From the NCBI GenBank assembly GCA_036169595.1, contig CM069766.1:4997501-5061500 (forward strand): a DNA stretch of 64,000 nt, read 5' to 3'. The notes beneath the pieces are model-generated. The model was not told the origin of the DNA. It did no database searches and saw only the letters and a program-made list of their open reading frames with translations. The translations under genes were made by a program, and so were the position numbers. Below are positions 1 to 9,645 of the stretch, piece after piece (position 1 is the stretch's first letter; each line of letters opens with the position of its first letter). The stretch comes from Dictyostelium firmibasis (Eukaryota; Evosea; Eumycetozoa; Dictyosteliales; Dictyosteliaceae).

Positions 1-348
1 GTGGTTATATATATATAATGGTGGGTTTGAAGCTTCGTGAATGCTTGGTGAATGGATTGGAGAATGGGTTGGTGTTTGAGTTGGTGTATGAGTTGGTGTT
101 AATTCATAACAACCGTCATTGTCACTGTCGCCACTACTTTTATTATTAAATTTAGTACTGTTTGTGCTAAAATTTGAATTTAAAGGTTGACTTTCTGTAT
201 TAATATTCCCATGATTGAAACTATTGTTTAATTGAAGGCTTGAAGGTGAATCGGTGACATTAGCACCCGTATCACATGTAATAATATTATTGTAACTATT
301 ATTATTTTTATTAATATTATTATTATCCATATTATTATTATTATCCAT
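1..348 (-). CDS. Asn/Thr/Pro-rich host protein, N-terminal part (runs off the window)
   Basis: The minus strand is open from an ATG at 348 to the window edge: 116 codons with no stop. The start has two closely spaced methionines inside an asparagine run (M1 and M7). A Ser/Asn/Thr-rich stretch follows. From about residue 84 there is a repeated Thr-Pro-Thr-His / Ser-Pro-Ile-His motif, the homopolymer-like composition typical of dictyostelid nuclear or signalling proteins. No folded domain lies in the visible part, so no function can be assigned. It is the only reading frame on the left side unlike a mobile element, so it probably marks the edge of the repeat cluster. Upstream (349-721) is pure AT-rich spacer, as for a dictyostelid promoter. 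The remainder of the gene lies outside the window. Confidence 0.6.
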   Translation of the reverse strand, partial: MDNNNNMDNNNINKNNNSYNNIITCDTGANVTDSPSSLQLNNSFNHGNINTESQPLNSNFSTNSTKFNNKSSGDSDNDGCYELTPTHTPTQTPTHSPIHSPSIHEASNPPLYIYNH

Positions 349-721
349 ATTTGAATATATTTTTATGAATTTTGTAGAAATCTTTCATCTTAGACTACTT
401 CCTATTTTGTATAATATTGAGATTAATAGAAATTGTAGATCGTATATTAATTTAAAATTTAAAAAATAAAAAAAATAAAAAAAAAAAAAATAAAAAAACA
501 ATTTCGAATTTTTACGATCTACAATTTCTATTTATATTTTTTTTTTTTTTTATTTTCTCATTTAATTTTTTTTTTTTAATATTTTTTAATATTAAGGTCT
601 TAAATACAAAATCAATTTATATTTTTTTTTTTATTTTTTTATATTTTAATCTATTTATTATTTTTTTTTTTAAAATATAAAAAAAATTTACATGCAAAAA
701 AAAAAAAAAAAAAATTATTTT
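349..721. other. AT-rich intergenic spacer
   Basis: Homopolymeric A and T runs with almost no G or C; no open frame of interest. It holds the 5' flank of the gene ending at 348 and one perfect inverted repeat, listed separately. Confidence 0.6.
427..530. repeat. Perfect inverted repeat, 18-bp arms
   Basis: The arm at 427-444 (TAGAAATTGTAGATCGTA) is the exact reverse complement of 513-530, separated by 68 bases of A/T-only sequence. The arms carry most of the G and C in this spacer, so the pairing is not a by-product of base composition. It could be an RNA hairpin, a terminator-like structure upstream of the gene at 348, or the remains of a small palindromic element. Confidence 0.6.
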
Positions 722-1212
722 AATATTTACCATTTACAATTCCTATTTATATTATATTTTTTTATATTTTATTATTTAATTTTTTTTTGAATAATTATTA
801 ATACATAATAAAAATTTACATATAAAAAAAAAAAAAAAAAAAATTTTTACTCATAAAAAAAAAAAAAAAAAAAAAAATCACCATTTAAAATGACATTATT
901 ACTTTTTTTTCATAGTTATTGATTAAAAACATCTAAAACACTCATATAACCCAAGAAGATACCTTATCATAATGAAAGGGCCTGTTGTTCTGTTATGACA
1001 TGGTTATTTTGGATTGTTGATAAGGCTTTTCAAAACTCCGCAAGATCTAAAAAAATAAAAAAATAAAAAAAATATTTTTTTAATTTAAATTTTAATTTTT
1101 TTTATTTTTATTTTTAAATTAATTTTTTCCCGGGTTATATAACAAATAAAATCGAATGCACCAGATTATTGGTCATTTTAATATGAACTTATCAATACTA
1201 AAAACCGGAGGG
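722..1212 (-). mobile_element. Truncated end of TIR element T1
   Basis: This segment matches the terminal ~490 bp of T1 (compare 31870-32369 directly and 4068-4590 in reverse complement). It ends at 1212 with the family terminus (CGGAGGG reading outward) directly against DIRS-A sequence. The remainder of the element is missing; homology fades into A/T runs near 720. Confidence 0.7.
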
Positions 1213-3944
1213 AGGAGCTTTAATAGAGTGTTCAGTGATTATTAAATTCTTGTAAGACCATTTGACCAAGTCAGATGATCTTGCTAAACCAAACATTTTA
1301 CAAAGAACAAAAGTCTTATGTAGAAGGACAGAGTATGTAAACTTTGGATAAACGTTGATTGTAGATAAGTATTTGAAAACTTGATTTGCATTCCAGATTT
1401 CATTATACTTTGAGTTACTTGGACGTAACTTGTGAATACCAGTCATTATTCTTGATATGAACGGATCGTTAACGATTTCAGATTGATTTCTAAGAATGAG
1501 CAACTGATTAAGCATTGAACGATGACTGTTAATTGTTGAATAAGCCAACGGAGGTTGTAGCTTGAATAAATAGGTTAAATAGTCCATAAAAACTACCAGA
1601 GTAATCTTTGATGGATCCAAACGATTTAAAATACAAAAGAAATGGAACTTTGAGTAGTTTGAATCATAGACCTTTAAGGTTGATGGCTGCCAAGAGTTCA
1701 TAAACAAATTCGAAGTACTCGATTTACTTGTTTTAATTATTGACTTTACATGAGATTGGAAAGTCGAATAATCCCCAGTTTCCATCGTTGCTGAATTTGA
1801 ATTGGTATTGACTCTATCGATTCTTTTGTCAATACTTCCTGGAACGTACCCAGTACTTGAGGAAACAGATGGCGATGATGACGAGGAACTTGAGCTTGAA
1901 TCATCGGATACCAAGTTGCTGATCTCCAAATCGGGAAGATCAGTATTATAGAAACCATCTTCGAACTCAATACGTTCATCTTCTCCATCACAGAAGGCAA
2001 AAGTATTGGAGGTGGGAACGCTAGACATTGATTCCACTGACTCCAATCGAGTTGTAGAGCATTCATTTTCATGGTTGAGTAATTGATTGTTTGATGGTTG
2101 AAGTGTGAAGCAAACAGATCCATTTGAATTTGACCGAATTGGAGTTGAATTCGATTGAATACTTCTTTCTTGAGTTGCCAGTTGTAACTCTTGATCGGCT
2201 TGGATGATTTGTGATTCATCTCTGATAGACGACTGAGGTGATCGGCTTTGACATTGAAGAATCCTGGAATGTGTTCCCCGATCAGATTGATTTTCTTCTT
2301 GAGACATTGTTTCCAAAGTTGTTCGAAGAGAATCGATAGATCTTGAATCTGACCACCTTGGCGATTGACATACGAGAGAGTTGTTGTGTTGTCGGTTTGA
2401 ATCTTTAGATTGCAGTTGTTCAACTTCCGACATAGAGTTTGAAATGCCATTAGTAGAGCAAGCATTTCTCGACGGTTCGATGACATGTTTGATTGGACTT
2501 CTGACCACTGGAACGACCAAGTTTTGATGACTTTGTTGTCTTTCATTAAAGTTGCACCTGCACCTGATTCTGAAGCATCTGTTGTTAGAATATAGTCGTA
2601 ACTTGGAAACAGACTTATTTCTTTTCCATTCCATTGGTTTAAGAGAGTTAACCAATTTGAAATTTCTTTCTTGACATCTTGAGAAATTGGAAATGATTGA
2701 TCCCAATTTCCATTTGCTAGTTTCAGACTTTGACAATGAAACTTGTTTGTTTGACGAGTGTACAAACGGAATGGTATTACTGCATCTTTCAATGCAATCA
2801 GTTTTCCTTTTAAACCAGCTAACTTTCTTAGAGTACAAGTTTCGAGTTTTAGAAAGTTCCTGATATCTTTGATGATACTCTTCTTCTTTTCTTTTGGAAC
2901 AAGTAACTTCATTGATATTGAATCGATTTGTAATCCTAGAAACGTTATTGATTGAGTTGGCTCGAGGACACTCTTTTCTAGATTTAACTTGAATCCGAGT
3001 TTGACTAACAGATTCATTGTTTGGTTGAGGTTGTTTAAACATTCTTCCTTTGTTGAACCAACGATTAGAAGATCGTCTAAGTAGGCGATTACGGAAATGT
3101 TGATATCTCTTAGCATTCGAAGTACTGGTCTCATTAACATTGTAAAGATTCGAGGAGCTGACGATAACCCGAATGGCATTGTTCTCCATCTGTAATGAGT
3201 TCCTTTCCAAACGAATCGGAATAAATCTCGATAACTTTCGTCGACTAAAACATGGAGATAAGCTTTCTTGATATCGAGTTTTACCATGTAGTAACCTTGC
3301 TTTACCATTGAAGATAGATTCTTTAGACCTTCCATCTTGAATGATTGATTTTTGATAAAAAGGTTTAACCTTTTTAGATCTAGTACTGGACGATGTAAAT
3401 TTGTTCCAGCTTTTGGAACCGTAAACACGTTGGAGTAAAAAACGAGTTGGGAGTGACGATTTGGAAGTACCTGTTCTATTGCATTGTCTTTTAATAAATC
3501 TTGTACTTCGTTTGTGATACAATCTGATTTCGGACCCTCTGGAATTGAAATCGGAATTGGGTTCAGCATCGGTTTGAAGTTTGAAAGTAGCGGAACCTTT
3601 AATCCGTTTACTACTTCTTGACAAAAGTTTGGAAGACCCAATTCTTTCCAAACTTGTTTGAAGTGGACGAGACGTCCACCTACTGGTAAGTTTACTTCTT
3701 GTTCTTCTGAAAACGATAATTGGTACCGTTTCCAGACTTGGTATTGCTGCTACCTGATGCAGCATTACTTTGGGATCCATTGAAGTTGTTGGATCGGCCA
3801 TTACTCCCACTACTGGACTTGTTATTCGAACTACTACTTCCAGTAGTGTTATTACCACCTGTATTGGTTGATTTCTTAAAGTTTGACTTTGATTGATTGT
3901 TAACTTTTAACAATGATTGTTTGGCCTCATTGTTCTTTCTAATT
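1213..3944 (-). mobile_element. DIRS-A retroelement fragment (interior)
   Basis: Minus-strand interior of a DIRS tyrosine-recombinase retroelement: end of GAG (about 3692-3944), reverse transcriptase/RNase H/methyltransferase-like frame (1746-3641) and start of the recombinase region. Both terminal repeats are absent. The left edge abuts the T1 end at 1212; the right edge is cut by Harbinger-like element H1 at 3945. It is a fossil fragment, but very close in sequence to the whole copies, so young. Confidence 0.9.
1746..3641 (-). CDS. DIRS-A RT/RNase H/methyltransferase-like frame
   Basis: 631-codon open frame. Visible motifs: the reverse transcriptase active site YLDDLL; RNase H acidic residues in TTDASESGAG, NRREMLAL and QTDNTTTL; then the DIRS-type C-terminal module with MDLFASHFN and CLAFPPP, the region compared with Dam-like methyltransferases in DIRS elements. 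No ATG opens this frame; the frame overlaps the recombinase frame, as known for DIRS-1. It belongs to a fragment without terminal repeats, so this copy is presumably inactive. Confidence 0.85.
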   Translation of the reverse strand: MGLPNFCQEVVNGLKVPLLSNFKPMLNPIPISIPEGPKSDCITNEVQDLLKDNAIEQVLPNRHSQLVFYSNVFTVPKAGTNLHRPVLDLKRLNLFIKNQSFKMEGLKNLSSMVKQGYYMVKLDIKKAYLHVLVDESYRDLFRFVWKGTHYRWRTMPFGLSSAPRIFTMLMRPVLRMLRDINISVIAYLDDLLIVGSTKEECLNNLNQTMNLLVKLGFKLNLEKSVLEPTQSITFLGLQIDSISMKLLVPKEKKKSIIKDIRNFLKLETCTLRKLAGLKGKLIALKDAVIPFRLYTRQTNKFHCQSLKLANGNWDQSFPISQDVKKEISNWLTLLNQWNGKEISLFPSYDYILTTDASESGAGATLMKDNKVIKTWSFQWSEVQSNMSSNRREMLALLMAFQTLCRKLNNCNLKIQTDNTTTLSYVNRQGGQIQDLSILFEQLWKQCLKKKINLIGEHIPGFFNVKADHLSRLSEMNHKSSKPIKSYNWQLKKEVFNRIQLQFGQIQMDLFASHFNHQTINYSTMKMNALQLDWSQWNQCLAFPPPILLPSVMEKMNVLSSKMVSIILIFPIWRSATWYPMIQAQVPRHHRHLFPQVLGTFQEVLTKESIESIPIQIQQRWKLGIIRLSNLM

Positions 3945-4067
3945 GAGGTGTTTTCACTTACTTAAATTTAAATATTAAATTACAATTTCAAAACTTAAGA
4001 TGTGTATACTTTCACAGATTTAAATTTAATTTTTGTAAAAAACATAAGCCTTAAAAAATGAATACTT
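3945..4067. repeat. Terminal inverted repeat of H1, Myb-gene side
   Basis: Starts GAGGTGTTTTCAC and matches the H2 remnant at 41516-41595 (reverse complement) and H3 at 60027-60150. Its inner part pairs with the opposite end near 9530-9645. Confidence 0.75.
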
Positions 4068-4888
4068 CCCTCCGGTTTTTAGTATTGATAAGTTCATATT
4101 AAAATGACTTATAATCTGGTGCATTCGATTTTATTTGTTATATAACCCGGGAAAAATTAATTTAAAAATAAAAATAAAAAAAATTAAAATTTAAATTAAA
4201 AAAATATTTTTTTTATTTTTTTATTTTTTTAGATCTTGCAGAGTTTTGAAAAGCCTTATCAACACTCCAAAATAACCATGTCATAACAGAACAACAGGCC
4301 CTTTCATTATGATAAGGTATCCTCATGGGTTATATGAGTGTTTTGGGTGTTTTTAATCAATAACCATGAAAGAAAAGTAATAATGTCATTTTATATGGTG
4401 ATTTTTTTATTATTTTTTTTTTTATGCGTAAAAATTTCTTTTTTTTTTTTTTATGCGTAAAAATTTTCTTTTTTTTTTGTATGTAAATTTTTATTATGTA
4501 TTGAAAAATATTCATAAAAAAATTAAATAATAAAATATAAAAAAAATAAATATAAATAGGAAATTTTAAATGGTAAATATTAAAATTTTTTTTTTTTTTT
4601 ACAAAAATTTCATTCGCATATTCACAAACGGCTTCTTTCATTTGGCAAATGAGAACATATGTAAAATTTTTAGATTTCCATCGCTTCACTTCAAGATTTC
4701 ATGCATCACACCTATCACACTCTCAAAATTTATTTTAAAAAAAATTTTTGCAGCTCGTCGTGAATATTTTTTTTAATTTTTTATTTTTTTTATTTTTTTT
4801 TCATTTCATTTTTTTTAAAACTATACAAATAATAACAATATATATAATAACTAGATTATATTTTACTGGTGCATTAGTTCATTTTAAA

Positions 4889-5014
4889 ATACATTTATAT
4901 TAATGTATATATACAACTTGTAGATTGACCTATTTTAAAATTTTAAAATAAACAATATTGTATATAAATAAAAATAGGTCAATCTACAAGTTATATACAT
5001 TAATATAAATGTAT
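4889..5014. repeat. Long palindrome 1 in T1
   Basis: Two arms of roughly 45 bp around a ~30-bp A/T loop. The core AACTTGTAGATTGACCTATT on the left pairs with AATAGGTCAATCTACAAGTT on the right, and the outer parts (ACATTTATATTAATGTATA) also pair with minor mismatches. The same structure is conserved in T1 copy 2 (31459-31584) although its loop differs. Confidence 0.75.
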
Positions 5015-5364
5015 TTCTTTTTTTTAAAAAAATTCATACCTACTTAATTTTTAATATATATTCTATTTCTTCATATAGATGACCATCTGTATCAATAATG
5101 GTTGCAGGCCAATATAATCTTACTAAAATTTTTGGTAAACAGATTAAGACATTCTTAAAGTAGTACCAGTATTAGATGATTGTGATGAAGAAGAAGGTGT
5201 ATTAGATTGTGGTAATGAAGAATAGGTAGTATTAGTAGCAGTGGCAGTTGTAGTAGTGGTATTGGATGATGAAGCAGGTGTATTAGATGATTGTGATGAA
5301 GAAGTAGGTGTATTAGATGATTTTTATGAAGAAGCAGGTGTATTAGATTGTGGTGATGAAGAAG

Positions 5365-5505
5365 AGGTAGTAGCAGTAGCAGTAGCAGTGGCAGTGGCAG
5401 TAGCAGTAGCAGTAGCAGTAGCAGTAGCAGTAGCAGTAGCAGTAGCAGTAGCAGTAGCAGTAGCAGTAGCAGTAGCAGTAGCAGTAGCAGTAGCAGTAGC
5501 AGTGG
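5365..5505. repeat. (AGTAGC)n hexanucleotide microsatellite in T1
   Basis: More than twenty near-perfect AGTAGC units, with a few GTGGCA variants at the left. T1 copy 2 has a shorter array (about 30995-31082, opposite strand). Around it lie degenerate blocks encoding Asp/Glu-rich repeats on the plus strand or Thr-Pro-Ala-Ser-Ser repeats on the minus strand; which strand, if either, is coding cannot be decided. Confidence 0.8.
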
Positions 5506-6007
5506 TAGGTAGTGGTGGTATTGGATGATCTTGATAAAGAGGCAGGTGTATTCAATGGTGGTGATGATGAAGAGGTAGTAGAAGTAGTATTGGTATTATT
5601 TAAAGAGAGTTTGTTATTGTGATGAAGAAGCAGGTGTATTGGATGATCATGATGAAGAAGCAGGAGTATTAGATGGTGGTGGATCAAGAGGTAGTAGCGG
5701 TGGTGGGAGTAGTGATGATCTTGATGAAGAAGCAGGATTATTGGAAGGTGGTGGATGAAGAGTAAGTAGTAGTAGAAGTGTATTGGTATTATTTAAATCA
5801 AATAGATTTCTGAATTCAATATTTGACGATCCAAAAACGTATTAATGGGTGATGCATCATCATTATCATATGAATAATTGGGATCTTCACTAACAATTTA
5901 CAAATTGATCATCAGTTTTCTCAAAACCAATATCAAAATCAAAGTCAAAATAATAATAATCAAAACTAAAAACAATCCAGATGATAACCAGGATGTCTAC
6001 GAAGACG

Positions 6008-6099
6008 AAGACGATGAAACAGAGATAGAAGATTGGAATGAGGAACTATTTGATCAAATAGTTCCTCAACCCAATCTTCCATCTCTGTTTCATCGTCTT
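6008..6099. repeat. Long palindrome 2 in T1 (46-bp arms, no loop)
   Basis: The sequence folds back on itself around TTTGATCAAA (centre 6053/6054). The 46-bp arms contain only three mismatches. The left arm also belongs to a short acidic reading frame (...DDETEIEDW...). The palindrome is conserved in copy 2 (about 30392-30490). Confidence 0.8.
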
Positions 6100-6442
6100 T
6101 ATTGTATCAATATTTCAAATATAATACCATTTGTCAAAAAAAAAAAAAAAATAAAAAAAAAAAAAAATAAAAAAAAAAAAAATAAAAAAAAAAAAAATAA
6201 AAAAAAATAAAAAAAAATAAAAAAAAATAAAAAAATTAATTTTAATTAAAATATGAGATTTTTATTTTTAAAAAACACAAATTTTAATTTTTTCGATTTA
6301 AATTTTTTATTTTTTAATTAAATTATGCCGTTTCGCGTGCAGATCGATTATTTTTGCTGAACAAACCAATGCACCAAAGACACCATAAAAATACTTTATT
6401 TCGGAGGGTTTTTTATAATTTATAAATGAAAAGATTTAATTT

Positions 6443-7518
6443 TTATTTATTGGGATTGGTTTTATTTTTTAATAGTTGAATCAATATTTCAGACAACACT
6501 TCTAATTGGTTACTTGATCTTTCTAGTTGTGTTATTAATCTAGAGTTTAAAGAGTTATTAACACTATCTTGTTTAATTTGATGATCTAACTTTTCTCTTT
6601 CGATCTGTTCTTGTTTTTCAAGTCTGGAGCATACTTTCCCTCTGAATGATTTTTCATCTTGAAAGATATTTGTTAAAGTTGAATAACGATCTCTTCTTAC
6701 ATTTGTTCTATTCTGTTGTTGAGAAGCAATATCATCAGAGATTTGGGAAGAATTTAATCTTGATTCGGTATCACCAATTACTTGAGAACTTCTTAATTCT
6801 TTCTCTATTAATTCCAACAATTTAGAAGATTTGTTAAAATAGTTTTCACAAGTATCAAGATATAAACTGAAATTATGTTTGGAACCATATTTATTGATGT
6901 GATGACTTGTGAATCTCTTTGGACGAGTGAATGGTTTTTTCAATTTTGAATTAACGCCTCTGAGATTTGATAAGTACGACAAAGCTTGTTTGACACTGAG
7001 ATTGGTTTTATACTTTTTATTATAGTCGGAAACGGTTAATTGCATTACACTTTTGTTTGATAATGAATTGATATTCGGGTTTCTTAAATTCTTTAAATAA
7101 AATGTCAAGAATGTATGTGTTGTTTCCCAATTCCAAACATTTGAGTTTGAGTCTATATCTCTGGAATCCGAGTCATCTAAATCATTATCTGACTCGCTAG
7201 AATCAAGTGATTGTTGTTGACTTTCGATATCAGTATCTTCAAACCTATTATCATTATCATTAAAAGTATCATTATCACTGTAATCATCATTTTCATTGTT
7301 TGACAATGCAATATCATCACTATATTCTTCATTTTCACTACTAGATTCTGTTGATTCTGTTGATTCATAGTTATTACTAATATTATTTTTATTAATATTG
7401 TTATTGTTTGATTTATCTAATTTATATTTTTTTAGATTTCTAAAATCTATTAAAACACATTTTGTTAATAAAACAATTTGTAAACTATATTATTTTTATT
7501 TTAGTAATTCATACCCAT
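6443..7518 (-). CDS. Myb/SANT-like protein of Harbinger-like element (H1)
   Basis: Predicted as two exons: a 4-nt first exon ATGG at 7515-7518 in the context ACACC-ATGG, an intron at 7447-7514 (68 bp, GTATGA...TAATAG), then exon 2 at 6443-7446; 335 aa. The intron is inferred because the frame stays open upstream of residue ~45 but contains no ATG, and this splice supplies one in phase. The N-terminal ~100 residues are Asn/Asp/Ser/Glu-rich and acidic. A compact domain follows with the aromatic pattern VWNWETTHTFLTFYL ... DYNKKYKTNLS ... ALSYLSNLRG, resembling the Myb/SANT-like (trihelix) proteins that accompany PIF/Harbinger transposases and help them bind DNA and enter the nucleus. The C-terminus is a charged, probably helical segment. 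It is divergent from the transposase gene, as in autonomous Harbinger elements. Confidence 0.65.
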
Positions 7519-8037
7519 GGTGTTTAATAAAAGAATGTTATTACTTAATATATATGTTTGTTTTTGTTTTTAATAATTAAATTGTTTTGTGTAACTTATT
7601 GTAGTTTTCTAATTAAAAAATTAAAGATATTAAAAAATAAAAAATAAAAAATAATAAAAAATAAAAATTAAAATTAAAAATGTGGGTGTTTTTATTAATT
7701 TATTTTATTAATAATATTGCCACGTGTCAATTGTTGTAAATTATCGATATAATTTAACCACATTAGGGGTAAATAATTAAATTAAATTAAATTATTTATT
7801 TTTTTCAATTTATTTTCAATAATTTTTACCACGTGTGGGTTAGTGTTAAAAAGTAATTAAATTTAATTAAATTTATTATTTTTTTATACCACTTGCGTGA
7901 AAATAATTGTTTCACATTAATTTTCTATTCACATTAAATAATATAATTAAAAACCTATAAACTATAAATATTATATAAACTTATAAACTATAATTCCTAT
8001 AAATAACAATTATTTAATTGATATAAAGTTAACTCAA
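7519..8037. promoter_or_regulatory. Divergent promoter region of H1
   Basis: A 519-bp AT-rich interval between two divergent start codons. Two CACGTG-core sites stand out: GCCACGTGTCA at 7719-7729 and CCACGTGTGG at 7829-7838. The first is identical to an 11-mer in the DIRS-A terminal repeats (e.g. 15156-15166). The same interval is kept in H2 (32658-33176, reversed). A promoter role is inferred from position only. Confidence 0.5.
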
Positions 8038-9476
8038 ATGGATAGTAACAATTATCGATATAATGTTGAAGAAATTTTAGATAAAAGAATTATAGATGGT
8101 TCGATAGAATACTTTATAAAATGGGAAGGATATAGTTTTAATGAATCTACTTGGGAAATTTTAGATGATGGTTTTAATAAAAACATGTTAGAAACATTCG
8201 AACGAAATCGATTTGAAACAATTGTAAAAGATTTTTTAAATACAAATCAATTCGATAACGATGATGTGGAAACTATTGTAGTAATAAAGATGATTATAGC
8301 AACAATTTCCAAAATCAACTTAATAAAGAGTATTATAATTAAAAAACTTAACTCGAATACAAACATATTCAACAATGATCCATTCAGGATTTTGAATCAA
8401 CTGAATGAAAATAATGATGTTCAACAAAAGAAAATTATTAGACATAACTATATTAATAGTAATAGATTGGAAAGAACAATTAAAAAGAGATATAGAAACG
8501 ATACATTTGTTCCAACTCCATTAAATAAAAACCAATCTCGTAAAACTGTTAGAATATTTAAAGATTTATATCCAACTCATTACAATCAAGTAGATGTTTA
8601 CAATGAATTAGGTTTACCAATAGATCTCGTTGATGAAATTGTTAGATTGTGTAGAAACTCAGTCAAAGCGTTTAAATGTTTGTTAGATTCAAGATTGAAA
8701 GTGTTGTTAGTATTGTTTTTTTTGAAGGTCTGTACATATTAAAAATAAGTTTTAGATTACTATTATATTAGAATATTAAATATTTTTGTCAAATAATTTA
8801 GAAAGGACCAAATTCGACCTCATTGTTAAAGAGAATCTTTAGTATTAGTAGTGCTACTATTTCAAGAGCTGTACGTGCACTTATTCCACTTATGATACCA
8901 TGTCTTTATACCATCTCGTTGGAGTTAATGAACTTAAACTGTTTACATTATGTCGATTGTACCGATTTTAGAATCAATCGAGTGCATCCATATCAATTCG
9001 AATGGTACAGAGGCGACTTAAAGTATCACTCTTTTACAATTCAAATACTTGTCGATGAAAATGGTACAATCGATTCTGCGATCATTGGTAAAGGTCATAA
9101 TAATGATTCAGGTATGTCAATGTTAACTGGTCTTAATGATCTAATTTACTCTTTTATAAAAAACGGAGAAGAGTTTTCAGTACTTGCAGACCCTGCTTAC
9201 AACGGTACCTTGTTTTATACACCAAAGAGAATCAAAAATCTTCTTGGTAAAGGTGACGAAATACTTTCCAATCAAGAAAGAAAAGTTGTGGAATCAAGAT
9301 TCCATCATTTCCAAGCTGGTAAACGGTCATTGGTAGAGAACAAGTTTGCTGATATGAAGAATAGATGGGGAATAGTAAAACAAAGAGGAATTCATCAACC
9401 AAACTTCCTTTCGTACTGTTTAATAATGATATTCCATATTGAACAAATCAATTTTAATTTAAGAAACAATAAATGA
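8038..9476 (+). CDS. Chromodomain-PIF/Harbinger-like transposase (H1)
   Basis: Two exons, 8038-8727 and 8802-9476, around a 74-bp GT-AG intron (8728-8801); both junctions are phase 0, giving about 454 aa. Residues ~6-45 form a chromodomain: YNVEEILDKRII ... YFIKWEGYSFNESTWEIL, including the aromatic cage-type positions. The second half is a DDE transposase of PIF/Harbinger type: helix-turn-helix-like SISSATISRAVRAL, first Asp in YVDCTDFRI, then GKGHNNDSG, second Asp in LADPAYNG and the Glu in VENKFADMKNRWGI. The splice is supported because it reconstitutes the family's continuous segment before the helix-turn-helix (KVLLVLFFLK joined to KGPNSTSLLKRIF). A chromodomain on a Harbinger transposase suggests targeting to methylated histone H3, a strategy known from chromoviruses. 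The reading is open throughout, so this copy looks intact. Confidence 0.75.
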
Positions 9477-9529
9477 ATATATTTTTAATATTATATTATT
9501 TTTTTATTCCTTTTAAAGTTTATTTTAAT

Positions 9530-9645
9530 TTAAAAGAGTTTTCGTCGAAAATTTGATATGTTTTACAAAAATTAAATTTAAATCTGTGAAAGTACACCGT
9601 ACTTAATTTTTGAATTTGATTTCTACAATTTACTGTAAACACCTC
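9530..9645. repeat. Terminal inverted repeat of H1, transposase side
   Basis: Reverse-complement homology to 3945-4067, best over AAATTAAATTTAAATCTGTG and the outer AAACACCTC; in between the two ends have diverged. Confidence 0.65.

Larger units (their letters stand above)
4068..6408 (+). mobile_element. TIR element T1, copy 1 (full length, inside H1)
   Basis: A 2.34-kb element with termini CCCTCCGGTTTTTAGTATTG and, inward from 6408, CCCTCCGAAATAAAGTATTT; both ends also share GGTGCATT slightly further in, so the terminal repeats are imperfect. The empty site is visible in H2 (34275-34310) and H3 (60140-60170): a run of seven T there against two plus six T here, so at most one base is duplicated. 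The interior holds two long palindromes, a (AGTAGC)n microsatellite and short acidic or Ser/Thr-Pro-rich frames, but no transposase that I can recognise. It is probably non-autonomous, or it encodes an unfamiliar protein. Copy 2 at 30098-32369 is very similar except for repeat lengths. Confidence 0.75.
3945..9645. mobile_element. Harbinger-like DNA transposon H1 (interrupted by T1)
   Basis: Bounded by inverted termini GAGGTGTTTTCAC (from 3945) and GTAAACACCTC (to 9645); terminal homology continues imperfectly through a shared block that includes the word CTTTCACAGATTTAAATTTA. Inside are two divergent spliced genes: a Myb/SANT-like protein (minus, 6443-7518) and a chromodomain-PIF/Harbinger-type transposase (plus, 8038-9476). 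Without the T1 insertion (4068-6408) the element would be about 3.4 kb. Both flanks are DIRS-A, but the left one is GAG and the right one is the recombinase region, so either the flanking DIRS was rearranged or H1 sits at a junction of two DIRS copies. Bases next to the ends are ATT (left) and AAT (right). Confidence 0.8.

Noticed and set aside
2758-2955. Short antisense frame recurring over every DIRS RT (e.g. also 11443-11640, 17154-17351)
   Set aside because: It is the mirror of conserved RT/RNase H codons; recurs only because the DIRS copies are near identical and shows no independent motif.
4357-4776. Lys/Phe/Ile-rich frames in T1
   Set aside because: They consist of A/T homopolymer runs, are not kept in copy 2, and have no domain.
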